Source: Lingula anatina
Lineage: Eukaryota > Brachiopoda > Lingulata > Lingulida > Lingulidae
Length of the DNA stretch: 43,277 nt
Assembly: GCF_001039355.2 (NCBI RefSeq)
Contig: NW_019776067.1
Span: 15,830 to 59,106, forward strand
Direction: 5' to 3'
This document shows, in pieces, positions 23,301 through 31,864 of the stretch; within the stretch, counting starts at the first letter, position 1, and each line of letters begins with the position of its first letter. The notes beneath the pieces were generated by a model that worked only from the letters and a program-made list of their open reading frames with translations, had not been told where the DNA came from and made no database searches. Position numbers and translations under genes: made by a program.

Positions 23301-24822
23301 TCATTATATGTTGAAAATACAAGACAATTTGTAAATGCAAATTGTGCTTCTTAGAAAGAGAAAGGACAATTAGATATTTAATACCAACAATTTTATCTAC
23401 TTTTACTATAATCAAGGAAGCATTATCACAGTGATTTGCAGGCTCAAAAACTATGATACAAAATTTCACAAGACCCTACAAGTCTATAATTCGACCATTT
23501 CAACTGGGTTTTTTTCTGAAAATGTGAACCCTTTTACTCCCTTTGTTGATCCTTCACAAGAAATGGCACAGAACCTAAATTTTTTATTCAAAATGGACCT
23601 TTTTCCGTCCAAAAGAGTTCTTTCGGCTCCTTCCTGTATGGGCCTGTCCCATCTGATCCAGAGAAGTAGTCTGATCATACATGTATATTAAACCGGTACC
23701 TTTAGGCCTACCCAACTACCAGACTCGGCAATGATCCTGAATTCACCGGTAGATCAGACCACACTAACCATTTTCAAAGTGTGAGTCAGTACACATTACA
23801 CAGTATCATACCCTGAACAAATTTTGAGTGGTGATGCAATACTTTTCAACCCCGCTGAGAATCGTCACTATCACATCGCGTACTAGGCAAGAGCGGTGTC
23901 GCGTCTGATACTGTGAAATGTGTACTGATACACACCTTGAAAACGGGTAGTGTGGTCCGATTTACCGGTGAATTCAGGATCATTCGGTGCCGAGTCTGGT
24001 AGTTGGGTATGCCTGACCTTGAATTTATGGGAAATAAAAAAGGTAGTTGTAATGTTGATCATGATTTGCTGTAGATTTGTTCCTGTGACTCACGATGTCG
24101 AAACTATGGTCATTTTTGCAGTACCCCCCCCCCCCCCNNNNNNNNNNNNNNNNNNNNNNNNNNNNNNNNNNNNNNNNNNNNNNNNNNNNNNNNNNNNNNN
24201 NNNNNNNNNNNNNNNNNNNNNNNNNNNNNNNNNNNNNNNNNNNNNNNNNNNNNNNNNNNNNNNNNNNNNNNNNNNNNNNNNNNNNNNNNNNNNNNNNNNN
24301 NNNNNNNNNNNNNNNNNNNNNNNNNNNNNNNNNNNNNNNNNNNNNNNNNNNNNNNNNNNNNNNNNNNNNNNNNNNNNNNNNNNNNNNNNNNNNNNNNNNN
24401 NNNNNNNNNNNNNNNNNNNNNNNNNNNNNNNNNNNNNNNNNNNNNNNNNNNNNNNNNNNNNNNNNNNNNNNNNNNNNNNNNNNNNNNNNNNNNNNNNNNN
24501 NNNNNNNNNNNNNNNNNNNNNNNNNNNNNNNNCCCCCCCCCCCCCCCATTAAGTATTTTATTAGTATTGTCCCCCCCCTCCCTTGAAATCATTTGGTGAC
24601 TTTGAACAACCTCTTTGCTAAACAAGTACTGCATTGCTGATTTGATTGTTTACACGCCATTAACTTACAAAATCGTGGTATTGCAATATACCAGGCAGTG
24701 AAAGTTTGAAGCACTCGTTGTTTGACTTCTAAGTTATCACGAGAGACCACTGGTTTTGCTATCTTAATCCCGCTTTGGAAGACATGAGCACTGACGGCAG
24801 ACCCTACTTTCTTCGACGCCAT
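16055..24822 (-). CDS. NDUFA6: NDUFA6, complex I LYR-family accessory subunit, complete
   Basis: Mitochondrial complex I accessory subunit (B14) that docks the acyl carrier protein on the matrix arm. Three exons on the minus strand: 24822-24669 (ATG, 51 codons +1 nt), 21524-21409, 16177-16055 (stop TGA). Donors are GTAAGT and GTCAGT, acceptors TATAG and TTCAG. The join gives 130 residues, close to the family's usual size. Recognisable segments are RDNLEVKQRVLQTFTAWY, EFRKNKDVTDLRVIDTLLIQ and the C-terminal RDFLQKFYDGDNK, which align to the human protein almost without gaps. The LYR position reads TFT, so the signature tripeptide is degenerate. Introns of 3.1 and 5.2 kb are packed with repeats and contain a 395-base gap and two haplotype-like duplications. 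The start ATG sits in an AAAAATGGCG context. Confidence 0.93.
16582..16749 (+). mobile_element. hAT-like MITE, diverged copy
   Basis: Starts CAGGAGCGGACCCAG and ends with the complement of AGGAGTGG, flanked by TCAATAA at 16575-16581 and 16750-16756. The interior (GACCGTCTTC..GGAAGACCCAGAAGA) matches the copies at 18911 and 19614. Located in NDUFA6 intron 2. Confidence 0.7.
16990..17210. mobile_element. Widespread animal MITE-like repeat (TCTGCCAAGG ends)
   Basis: Inverted ends CTCTGCCAAGGCAG and CTCCTTGGCAGAAG flank a core including CATCAAAATCGGTCCATAAC and GGGGTGAAAACATAACC. I recognise this pattern from repeats seen in many aquatic animal genomes; the family name is not certain. A TGATTAT-type stretch interrupts it near 17033-17063. 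Confidence 0.55.
17261..17294. repeat. (AT)n microsatellite
   Basis: Uninterrupted AT dinucleotides in NDUFA6 intron 2. Confidence 0.95.
17700..17900. repeat. Dispersed intronic repeat (GTGTTGCATATA family)
   Basis: Contains TTATCAGTGTTGCATATA and a GTCCAATCAAG segment that recur at 20505-20590 and 20660-20760, marking a dispersed family of about 170-bp units within NDUFA6 intron 2. Confidence 0.55.
17930..18615. repeat. Tandem array of ~140-bp units with AAGGTCA motifs
   Basis: Five units repeat the order TTCAGTTCATGGTGAAAAG, AGGTCAATTTCAAGGTCA, CAGTTAGATTGCCAGTATA, GACTTCCTATTCAAGTTCAA. TCAAGGTCA occurs at 17971, 18107, 18253 and 18531, with a degenerate form near 18397; spacing is 134-146 bp. 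A perfect DR1 lies at 18091-18103. Confidence 0.8.
18911..19076 (+). mobile_element. hAT-like MITE with GGGGCGGAT ends
   Basis: Begins CAGGGGCGGATCCAG and ends with the inverted ..TAAATCCGCCCC, flanked by AGGTAAG at 18904-18910 and 19077-19083. The terminus is typical of animal hAT MITEs, although hAT usually gives 8 rather than 7 bp. No coding capacity. Confidence 0.75.
19295..19403 (+). mobile_element. Hairpin/GGCGAC-repeat module, copy 2
   Basis: GTGCAC, then a GGCATC/GGCGAC-type repeat, GACGACAGACGCAGGTGATGG, and the TATGTACAGACACA hairpin at 19370-19399, ending in AAAA. The lead-in is lost in the N junction. Confidence 0.78.
19614..19779 (+). mobile_element. hAT-like MITE inside the duplicated block (same insertion as 18911)
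   Basis: Identical position and flanks as the 18911 copy within the 18695-19293 / 19398-19996 duplication, so this is one insertion seen twice rather than an independent event. The right target copy has drifted (ATGGTAAG). Confidence 0.75.
19997..20255 (+). other. GC-richer block, possible retroelement remnant
   Basis: This stretch is open for about 80 codons to a TAA near 20231, and is noticeably richer in G+C around 20150-20250 than the rest of the intron. The peptide matches nothing I recognise and no catalytic motif is visible. A decayed transposon 3' region is one possibility. Confidence 0.25.
20450..20845 (+). repeat. Tandem ~170-bp units leading into a hairpin module
   Basis: Two to three diverged units share GTGTTGCATATATG, AACAGCATAA and GTAAGTTTCAAGCCAAAAGG. 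The last runs directly into TTATCGTGTTATTGG and the module at 20848, suggesting that the units are the internal part of the same element. Confidence 0.6.
20848..20915 (+). mobile_element. Hairpin/GGCGAC module, copy 3 (short repeat)
   Basis: AGTGCACGGCCACGACGACAG, GATGCAGGTGATGGC, and a hairpin with 12-bp arms TATGTACAGACA at 20883-20910, then an A run. The GGCGAC repeat is nearly absent, showing that the repeat is the length-variable part. Confidence 0.72.
21136..21282. mobile_element. 147-bp MITE with ~47-bp inverted repeats
   Basis: Ends GGCCCCATTCAGAATAGGGG and its complement, with arms continuing through CTAGT and GGTCAAATATGG. Located in NDUFA6 intron 2, 127 bp beyond exon 2. No convincing target duplication. 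Confidence 0.7.
22079..22381. mobile_element. 303-bp MITE with ~115-bp inverted repeats
   Basis: Inverted ends AGGCCTACCCAACTACCAGA; arms run through GAATTCACCGGTA and CAGTACACATT to CAGTATCA. Flanked by ACCTT at 22074-22078 and 22382-22386. No reading frame. Confidence 0.72.
23058..23188 (+). mobile_element. Hairpin/GGCGAC-repeat module, copy 4
   Basis: CCATTTATCGTGTTATCGG lead-in, TTCACGGCGAC, a GGCGAC/GACGAC-type repeat, GACGACAGACGCAGATGATGG, and the hairpin at 23156-23185, then AAAA. It follows the single N at 23047. Confidence 0.78.
23703..24015. mobile_element. Same MITE in the right duplicated copy
   Basis: Counterpart of 22079-22381 at the same position in the duplication, with the same ACCTT flanks and one changed base in the right terminus (GGGTATGCC). 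Confidence 0.72.
24124..24547. other. Assembly gap bounded by poly-C
   Basis: 395 N at 24138-24532, with 14 C on the left and 15 C on the right. A difficult homopolymer is the likely cause; the gap length may be an estimate. It lies in NDUFA6 intron 1. Confidence 0.95.
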
Positions 24823-25200
24823 TTTTCCCGTCGGTTAGTGTTCAGAGTCACTGGTAGGGGGCAGCAAGTGAAAGGCGCCTCAAGGGCGAAACACCGAGCG
24901 CAACTAGCACAATCAAGTATTTGATAAATGTGTGGTCATATGTTTCGGTAACAATAATTAACTGACTGCCTTTTATGAAGCACTGCTGCATTACGTTATG
25001 TGTGTTTATTTTCATTTTTTATTTTTTTATTTATATTTTTAGTATTTTCTGGGCTGATCCAAGTATGACTAGGGCAGAGCATGGTTCAGTAAAAAAAAAA
25101 GTCTCAATATTTCGGCAACGCCTGCTCAGAAGATTTTGTAATACAAGTAGCAGATGTTACAGTGCCTAAACTGAGCGACGCAAAGTATTACAGCATTGTT
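24823..25200 (-). promoter_or_regulatory. NDUFA6 5' flank / promoter region
   Basis: Sequence immediately upstream of the NDUFA6 ATG is more GC-rich and CpG-containing than its surroundings (about 24820-24910) and has no TATA box, as expected for a housekeeping gene. No gene is seen between here and the microsatellites at 25380. A 5' UTR start cannot be fixed from sequence. Confidence 0.35.
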
Positions 25201-25375
25201 GCACTGCGCCAGAATGGCGCAAAACAGATATAGACATAGCCAGGCAGATTATCGCGTCGCAAAGAACGCTCTGCACAGGCTAACAGAGATTTGTAATGCC
25301 CGGAATGATGTATCTACACACAGGCCACGCCCAAGGCATCCAGAACTTAACGCCAGGAAACAAGATACACATCTC

Positions 25376-25379
<4 letters not shown>

Positions 25380-25420
<41 letters not shown>

Positions 25421-25642
25421 ATTATTATTATGTCAGCATAATTCATGGCAAATAATGTAATAATGAAAAAACATCTAAAAGAACAGGTTCCCACTATTGC
25501 TATGATGATATAGGCTCTATTTTATCCGTGATCAATGGAACTGTCTAATGTGCGTGAAAAAGACTGATAAATTACCCCCCACACACACACACACACACAC
25601 GCACACACACACACACACACGCACACACACACACACGCACGC
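25380..25642. repeat. (TG)n and (CA)n microsatellites
   Basis: (GT)n at 25380-25416 and interrupted (CA)n at 25580-25642, with unique sequence between that is duplicated at 26529-26654. No gene is seen here. Confidence 0.9.
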
Positions 25643-25862
25643 AGTATTTCATTCGACATCACTTCTAATTCTAATATTTGCAAATAATAAATGCAAATCA
25701 TCTGTTTTGCAGAAAAGTTTATTATCACCAACATTTTACACTGTTTTATATCTATGCACAATACGAATGTTGCGTTGACAGATTTTTTTATTCATAACTT
25801 ATAAGTGTTTATATGGATAGTACGCGCAATTTATATAATATGTAATATCTAAATTATCTAAA

Positions 25863-25865
<3 letters not shown>

Positions 25866-25942
<77 letters not shown>
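25866..25942. repeat. Long (AT)n microsatellite
   Basis: About 76 bp of uninterrupted TA. Just beyond it, AGCTATACAC and GTGTATAGCT form a perfect 10-bp-arm hairpin at 25988-26011. Confidence 0.95.
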
Positions 25943-25946
<4 letters not shown>

Positions 25947-26030
25947 CTCTTTTGTTTTATAACTACCAGACGTCACCTCGTTTAATGAGCTATACACACG
26001 CGTGTATAGCTTAAGCATGTTATAACAGGT

Positions 26031-26405
26031 TATTAACTTTACACAAGTAGTCCATAAGATGATACGGAGTCACAATAATGTAAAATACTGTAGTATTGGT
26101 GTTAAATACAAAATAATACATAATTAGTTTATGTTAAAAGATTGAAATACACATAATACATATGTTAAGTTGTTTTAACCCACGTTACATAGGTCTTTAA
26201 TAAGCTTCAACCAGTCATTTTATTAACTTTACATAAGTAGGCCATAAAGAAGATACGGTATCACCATTGTGAAGAATAGTATCGGTGTTAAGTACAAAAT
26301 AATATACAATTATTTTATGTTGAAAGTTTGAATACACCTAATTCATATGTAAGGTTGTTTTAACCCACTTTACAAAGGTCTTTAATAAGCTCCAATCAGT
26401 CTTCA
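26031..26405 (+). repeat. Two-unit tandem repeat of ~187 bp
   Basis: Unit 26031-26220 and unit 26221-26405 both start TATTAACTTTACA and contain GTTGTTTTAACCCAC and GGTCTTTAATAAGCT; they are moderately diverged. Intergenic. Confidence 0.8.
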
Positions 26406-26488
26406 TGTAAAGCAACACAAAGTTTTATTATAATTTATATATATTCAATTATTTATTTTCAAATGAAAAGTCGGGTATTGGAAATTTA

Positions 26489-26496
26489 CACACACA

Positions 26497-26531
<35 letters not shown>

Positions 26532-26654
26532 TTAGTACGACAGCAAAATTCATTGCAAATAATATAATAATGAAAAAGCGTCTTAATCATTATCTAAAAG
26601 AACAGGTTCCGACTATTGCTATGATGATAGGGCCTATTTTATCCGTGATCAGTG
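26489..26654. repeat. (CA)n followed by a copy of the 25429-25537 segment
   Basis: (CA)n at 26489-26529. Then 26529-26654 repeats 25429-25537 (CTAAAAGAACAGGTTCC, ACTATTGCTATGATGATA, TTTTATCCGTGATCA), each copy next to a CA/TG tract. Confidence 0.75.
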
Positions 26655-26659
26655 TTGTT

Positions 26660-27045
26660 GTTTTTAAGTTAGAAAATCATCCTCGTTAAATAATAAATGA
26701 TTAAATAACAGCAACAGGCCATAGCCTGTAGTTTTTTCTACCGATGCTGTTTACAGTGAGTCGTTGATGCTAACCATCTTATCGATTTGTCTGGCCCTAG
26801 TAAGGAATATTAACTTCTAGAGTGGTTACATGCAGAGGCCGACATCGTCTTCGCAAACCATTTGACTTCTTGTGCAAAACTGTGACACATTGGTGCAGTC
26901 CAGTCATGGATCTGACATTTAAGAAATATTGATCAGTCAAGTTATTTATGTTTTTCATAAAACAAATACATTAAAAATTATTCTAAACCACTGTTTTCAT
27001 ACCAGCATGAGATAATTAAACGCATCGAGGAAAAAAATACTTAAT
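26660..27045. other. Intergenic stretch, nothing recognised
   Basis: I see no conserved frame, RNA or repeat partner here. Confidence 0.4.
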
Positions 27046-27048
27046 GCA

Positions 27049-27590
27049 GAGAAACAGAATCATCTACCCCCAAGGGCCAGCCCCATTCCTAATTGCACAA
27101 AATTTTCAGAAGGGTCATAAACACCCCTGATGATAGGTTTACCAATGTTCAAAGTTTCAAGTTCCTCACTCTGATTATTTTGGAGGAGATATCGGAAATT
27201 ACAAATCACAAAACGCTCGGGCATACGGACAGGCGGCNAGGGCCGTAGCCTCCGGAGGGGCAGGGGGGGCAGCTGCCCCCCCTGGAATTTGGAATTTTCC
27301 ACATCGTGATTGGGGGACAACCCCCCCCCTTGGGGGCTTCGCCCCCTCATGTCCGCTTACTGCCCCCCCTGGCATTTTGCTCAGGCTACGGCCCTGGAAA
27401 CAGAATCATCTACCCCCAAGGTTCAGCCCCATTCCTAATTGCACAAAAATTTCAGAAGGGTCATAAACACCCCTGATGATAGGTTTACCAATGTTCAAAG
27501 TTTCAAGTTCCTCACTCTAATTATTTTGGAGGAGATATCGGAAATTACAAATCACAAAACGCTCGGGCATACGGACAGGCGGCAAATCCC
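27049..27590 (+). repeat. ~190-bp direct duplication around a single N and a MITE
   Basis: 27049-27237 and 27398-27590 both run from GAAACAGAATCATCTACCCC to ATACGGACAGGCGGC. The N at 27238 and a MITE lie between, as for two alleles, one carrying the insertion. Confidence 0.8.
27238..27396. mobile_element. hAT-like MITE, CAGGGCCGTAGCC ends
   Basis: Left end AGGGCCGTAGCCT directly after the N; right end is the complement of CAGGGCCGTAGCCTGAG. The N occupies the position where the initial C of the terminus should be. The interior has a GGGGGGGCAGCTGCCCCCCC palindrome and a second G/C hairpin. Confidence 0.65.
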
Positions 27591-27767
27591 CTAACGTTTG
27601 CAAAAATTCCAAAATCACAAAATAGGAAAGGGCAACGATAAAAAAAAAATATTCGAATTTGATTAGGGCAATTTTCAAAATTGTTTTAGGTTTCAACCAA
27701 ATGCTCCTACTGAAGATTCTAGCTAGTTTGATGTAACTTGATTCTGATTTCAAGTGATCGTGTCAAC

Positions 27768-27847
27768 AAGAAAATTCCACAGCGCCGACGGCCACACGGA
27801 CATTTTTGAGGTTGGTATATGTGCAAACACAGAGTGTCTGTACATAA
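27768..27847 (+). mobile_element. Decayed hairpin module at the GPCR 3' end
   Basis: ATCGTGTCAACAAGAAAA, CACAGCGCCGACGG and the terminal GTGTCTGTACATAAAA match the antisense copy at 3422-3545 in order. The palindrome's left arm has decayed (TATGTGCAAACACA). It ends just outside the GPCR stop codon; the counterpart is at 34286-34365. Confidence 0.6.
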
Positions 27848-27849
27848 AA

Positions 27850-28859
27850 TCATGCCTTCACAGTATATTTCCCTATATTAGTGAGACTGTTTATTTCTTT
27901 GCCGACAGGGACGTCTTTATCAGATTTGCTCGACAGATAGCCGTGGTTGGACGTTGACGGAGTGAAGGTCTCTGAGGGCTGGGCAAGGTTGAGTAGTTGC
28001 TTGCAACGGCGACGGAACTCGCGGTTGGTGACAAGGTATACCGTGCAGTTGACGCTGGAGTGAAGGTGAGCGAGGAGAGTGACCCACAGGTGAATCTGAT
28101 ATGGGAACCTGTTGTCGGCGTCAAGAACGATGACAAATGCGTAGGGGGTCCAACAAATGACGAAGGCGAAGAAGATGACAACCAAGGTGCGGGCCATGCT
28201 GACGGTTTTGAAAAAGGTACGGTCTGCATCTGGATTCGCGCTGAACTTTGCCAGAGAGGTCTGACTGCGGTACAACTTCCAAAAGATACGAATGTAGCAA
28301 TAGGCCATGAACACCAGAGGTCCACCAATCAGAGCAACTGACACGAAGAAGGTGTAAGAGAAGCTGGCAGTTCTGTCCCAGATGCAGGAATGGTTCTTCT
28401 CATCAAAGCCGTGGTCGCCCCAGCCAATGAAGTTGGGCATTTCCAGCAAGAAGGCGCAGACCCAGAAGAAGATACACATCAAGATGCTGCTGAGACGGTT
28501 GTAAATACGATCATAGATGTGGTTGTGGCAAGTGTAAATGTACCTGTAAAATAAAAGGGATAGATAGATAGATATATATTTGAAAATCTCCAAAAGTCAT
28601 ACTTTTATGTCTAAATATCTCGCTGTTTAGCTATTTATCTTTCCCGATTCAGACCTCAAAAATGATGAACACCTAAGAATAAAGCAGTAATCTTTTTTCG
28701 ATTAATTGCATGTATTGAATATATTGCTTACTTCCTTTCAATATTTCGAGGTCTGTCTTGACCATGTTCATCACGGAATGAAGTGAAATACATGTCATGT
28801 GTTAAGATTATGTGAAAAAAAATAAAACGAATTACGGTGAAGAGCTTGAAACTTTGGGG

Positions 28860-28897
<38 letters not shown>

Positions 28898-30779
28898 TTT
28901 CCTAACATCAAGGATGCGTATGAGAGTGCATGATTCTATTTTTCACATAGAGATGCTGTTCCATCGATATTTCTAAATAGTCATGCTTGAAAACTGATGA
29001 CTTATTTTGTTATTATGATGTTTTCTACCAATAATCAATACCCAGGCAGTGCTGTAGACATCTATACGGGTGAGACCCATTGACAGTGTGGCGAAGTCAT
29101 CTAGTTCTTAATGCATGTTCAAAGGTAAGCTCATTTTTACCTATTTAGGGTCACCCCGCTGAGACTTAGGAACGCACAAACGCATGCCGTCAAGCACATA
29201 GATGCAATTCCCTCACAAAGCCACCACTTGTCCTGGAAAAACTCCTCTCCTTTGATGGCTCCTGAAAACAGTAAGGAAAAGTAAGAAAAACAGGTAAAAA
29301 TGTTGTAATATTGTAAGTTTTATTTTGTGGAAAGACGTCACGTATTTCAAATTCCATTTTGGTTTGGTATTTATAGTGGTATATTCCATTGCAATAAGGA
29401 AATTGGCAGGAATCAGTACTTAAGGGAATTGACGTAAGAAATACATCCAAAATCAATAATATTTTAATAAATCTCAATAACGGAATTCGTATCGAAAGAA
29501 TACAGGATATGTATTGTCTTTAATCTTCTTCAGTATCTTTCCTGTTAATCTACACTATATTATGTTCAAATTAGATTCATTGTTGGTACATTCTTTTTCA
29601 AGCAATTAAGTATTTAGTCCCTGCACAAAGTATTTTTTCACAAAAGTGAATATTCAAAGAATGACTTCAACCACCTTAAGCCAATTTGAAGAGAGGTGAC
29701 AAAAAAGCTGATCTAGTATTTATAAAATATTTTGGTTTAAAACTCGACTGGTAATGGTCAATAAATACTGCCTCTTAGTATGATTTTATTTGCCCAAAGA
29801 AAGACACAAATGAAAAGACACATTTTATGTCGTATAGAATTACGTTTTGCTTGAATACTTGACATCCTATGTTTTTTCATAGATCTGAGATTCCAGTTAA
29901 CGCCATCTGCGTAGTTAATATGGCTTCATTAATGACAAATTGTCTGTTCGTGTGTCTCAGGTGTATATAAGACTCGTGGCTCCGTTTACACGTTTAGGTT
30001 TGATTTTCAGTTGATGTAAATAAGATATACTAGATTGTGTTGTTTAGAATAAAAATCAGTTTTATATCCTTCGAAAAGATGCATTCAGTTTTACAAACCA
30101 TCTCTGAGGCAAAGGTGAAAAAAGAAAAATGCAAATGAATGATGGCTGATTGAAACAATCAAATGAATAGAAGGTATATTTATAACATTGTTCTGTAATG
30201 TATATAATATTACTTTTTTAAATATGACAATTATAATTAGTAAAAAAAGGTGAATAAAGAATGAAAAAAGGGAATCTACAAGTTACCTATGATGCAAAGA
30301 GGATCTGCCACACCGCTCACGCAGAGGTCAGCAATGGCGAGGTTGATGAGAAATTCGCTTCCAACCTTACTGAAACCCGGCATGCGTCCGCAACAGAAGA
30401 CGGACAGTACCACGCAGTTGCCTATCACGCCCATCAGCAAGGCAACGCTGGTGAGAGACACATATATTGTGCCAATCACCGGGTCGGTGACAATCAGAGG
30501 CTCTGCAAACTGGCGTTTTTCCGGTGCCGGGGAGGCCATTGGCAGCATTGTTGAGTTCTGCTCGTCGCTCATGTAGGTTGTGGTGATGCTTGAAGCAAGT
30601 TGTGTGACCGTAGCCATTTGCCACCCCTCCGAGGTTAACGCAGTCGGATTTGGAGCTTTCGATGTTTTGGCGGTCGTCAATTCGCCAGTGCCCCCAAGCA
30701 CAGTTGAAGTAATGAAGGCAACGAACACTGCTGGGACGGTGGCATTTGACAGCGGACCACCAAGGTTTAAAACCTCCAT
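27850..30779 (-). CDS. Class A GPCR, melatonin-receptor-like, copy 1
   Basis: Seven-transmembrane receptor of 435 residues, three coding exons: 30779-30287, 29261-29141, 28543-27850 (stop TGA). A 5' UTR segment continues to 30805 behind a TTCTTCAG acceptor, so at least one upstream non-coding exon is expected. The first ~100 residues are Ser/Thr-rich and extracellular with sequons at N12 and N75. TM1 is about 101-128 (N121), TM2 LAIADL (D151). ECL1 W177/W178 and C180 pair with C258 of ECL2. TM3 ends NRY (204-206) where most receptors have DRY; TM6 has CWTP (335-338); TM7 has NCTVY (370-374) instead of NPxxY. NRY followed by IYTCH and a non-Pro TM7 motif are melatonin-receptor traits, but the long N-terminus and weak similarity elsewhere make this an orphan relative. 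The ligand is unknown, with Gi coupling only a family guess. Confidence 0.88.
28860..28896. repeat. (TG)n in GPCR intron 2
   Basis: TG microsatellite between coding exons 2 and 3 of copy 1; the copy 2 counterpart at 35400-35434 is slightly shorter. Confidence 0.9.
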
Positions 30780-31709
30780 TCTTCTTCAGTAACAAGAATT
30801 TATACCTGAAGAAAAAACCGAGCGCATCATGTGTTAATTTAAGTTGAGTGGTTTTTTAAAGATGTAGGTGCTTATGAGAGAGGGATAAACAGAAAGAACG
30901 AGAAAGTGAGAGAAAGAAGCAGTCTTGGACTAAAATCCACAAAGTCGTTGACATGTTCGTTCAGTTTTACAACGCAGTGCACTACTAGAAAATAACTTTT
31001 GATTGGGAATTCAGAAGTCGGAAGAACACCTTAAAGACCAACAACGTGCGTTAGACCAGAATTTAGAAAGAAAAAAAAACGCATTTTTCTGACAACGTCA
31101 ATTTTCCCATAATCACCAAGGTATACCCTATCCAAAACCGTTAAATAAAGATTCATAGAGCCGTTTTTGAGTTCTCTCGTCCTCGCCAGTTTTCACCTTC
31201 AGTAAGACTTCCAGAAACTCGAAATGTTTCATAAGTTACACATGAATGAATGAATAAATTACTATAGCTAAGACCAGAAAGTTCCATGGCATATATTTGA
31301 TATTTTTCAGAGATTATGATATTTTAAAAATCAATTTTATCAGCGTAAAAGATAATGTTTAACAAACTAGGTGGATTAGATGCCTAACCACAGGACATGC
31401 CTTGAAGTAGAGAAATATCAATATGTTTGAGATCAAGTTCTCGCTAATTTGCGTGAAATAAACACCAACACTTTGTTTTACTTATCAACCTTGCTCCCTT
31501 GCTGATTGATTATTCTGTGGTTTCCCATCCATTAATTTGTGACCTTTAAAAAATCGATACTTAAGACGCCTTAACTCTTAGACTTCGAAGAGGGATGACT
31601 GCAAAAACTATTCATTCGGAAATGTTGACCTTGTTTTATGGTGATGAAGTCAAATATCAGTGTTAATTGATAGCTTCTTGTCTGTGGTCATGTCGTCTTT
31701 CATTTGTAT

Positions 31710-31710
<1 letters not shown>

Positions 31711-31750
<40 letters not shown>
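31711..31750. repeat. (AAT)n upstream of GPCR copy 1
   Basis: About 13 units here against five at 38251-38266 in the other copy. Confidence 0.9.
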
Positions 31751-31753
<3 letters not shown>

Positions 31754-31864
31754 CTTTTATGAACACAAAACATTTATACAACTAGAAGTTACAAGCATTA
31801 AAAATCTAGCAAAGTGTAACCAATTTATTGCGCTTTGCATATAAATCTCAATTAGTGGTAATTA

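Larger units (their letters stand above)
21531..24106 (+). repeat. ~0.93-kb direct duplication in NDUFA6 intron 1
   Basis: 21531-22467 matches 23183-24106. They differ by a few substitutions and by an 18-bp unit (GAAAATACAAGACAATTT) tandemly doubled only in the left copy. The N at 23047 and a hairpin module precede the right copy. The 560 bp between (22468-23046) is unique. Confidence 0.85.

Noticed and set aside
23950-24634. Long open frames of 160-200 codons across the gap
   Set aside because: They are made almost entirely of N bases and poly-C; no sequence supports them.
25196-25441. 81-codon frame upstream of NDUFA6
   Set aside because: It runs into a GT microsatellite and has no recognisable domain; a transposase fragment was considered but no motif matched.
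27891-28341. Open frames of 114-145 codons overlapping GPCR exon 3 in other frames
   Set aside because: They are shadows of the receptor exon; the minus-strand receptor frame has the domain structure and splice sites. The same holds at 34409-34859, 30261-30795 and 36800-37331.
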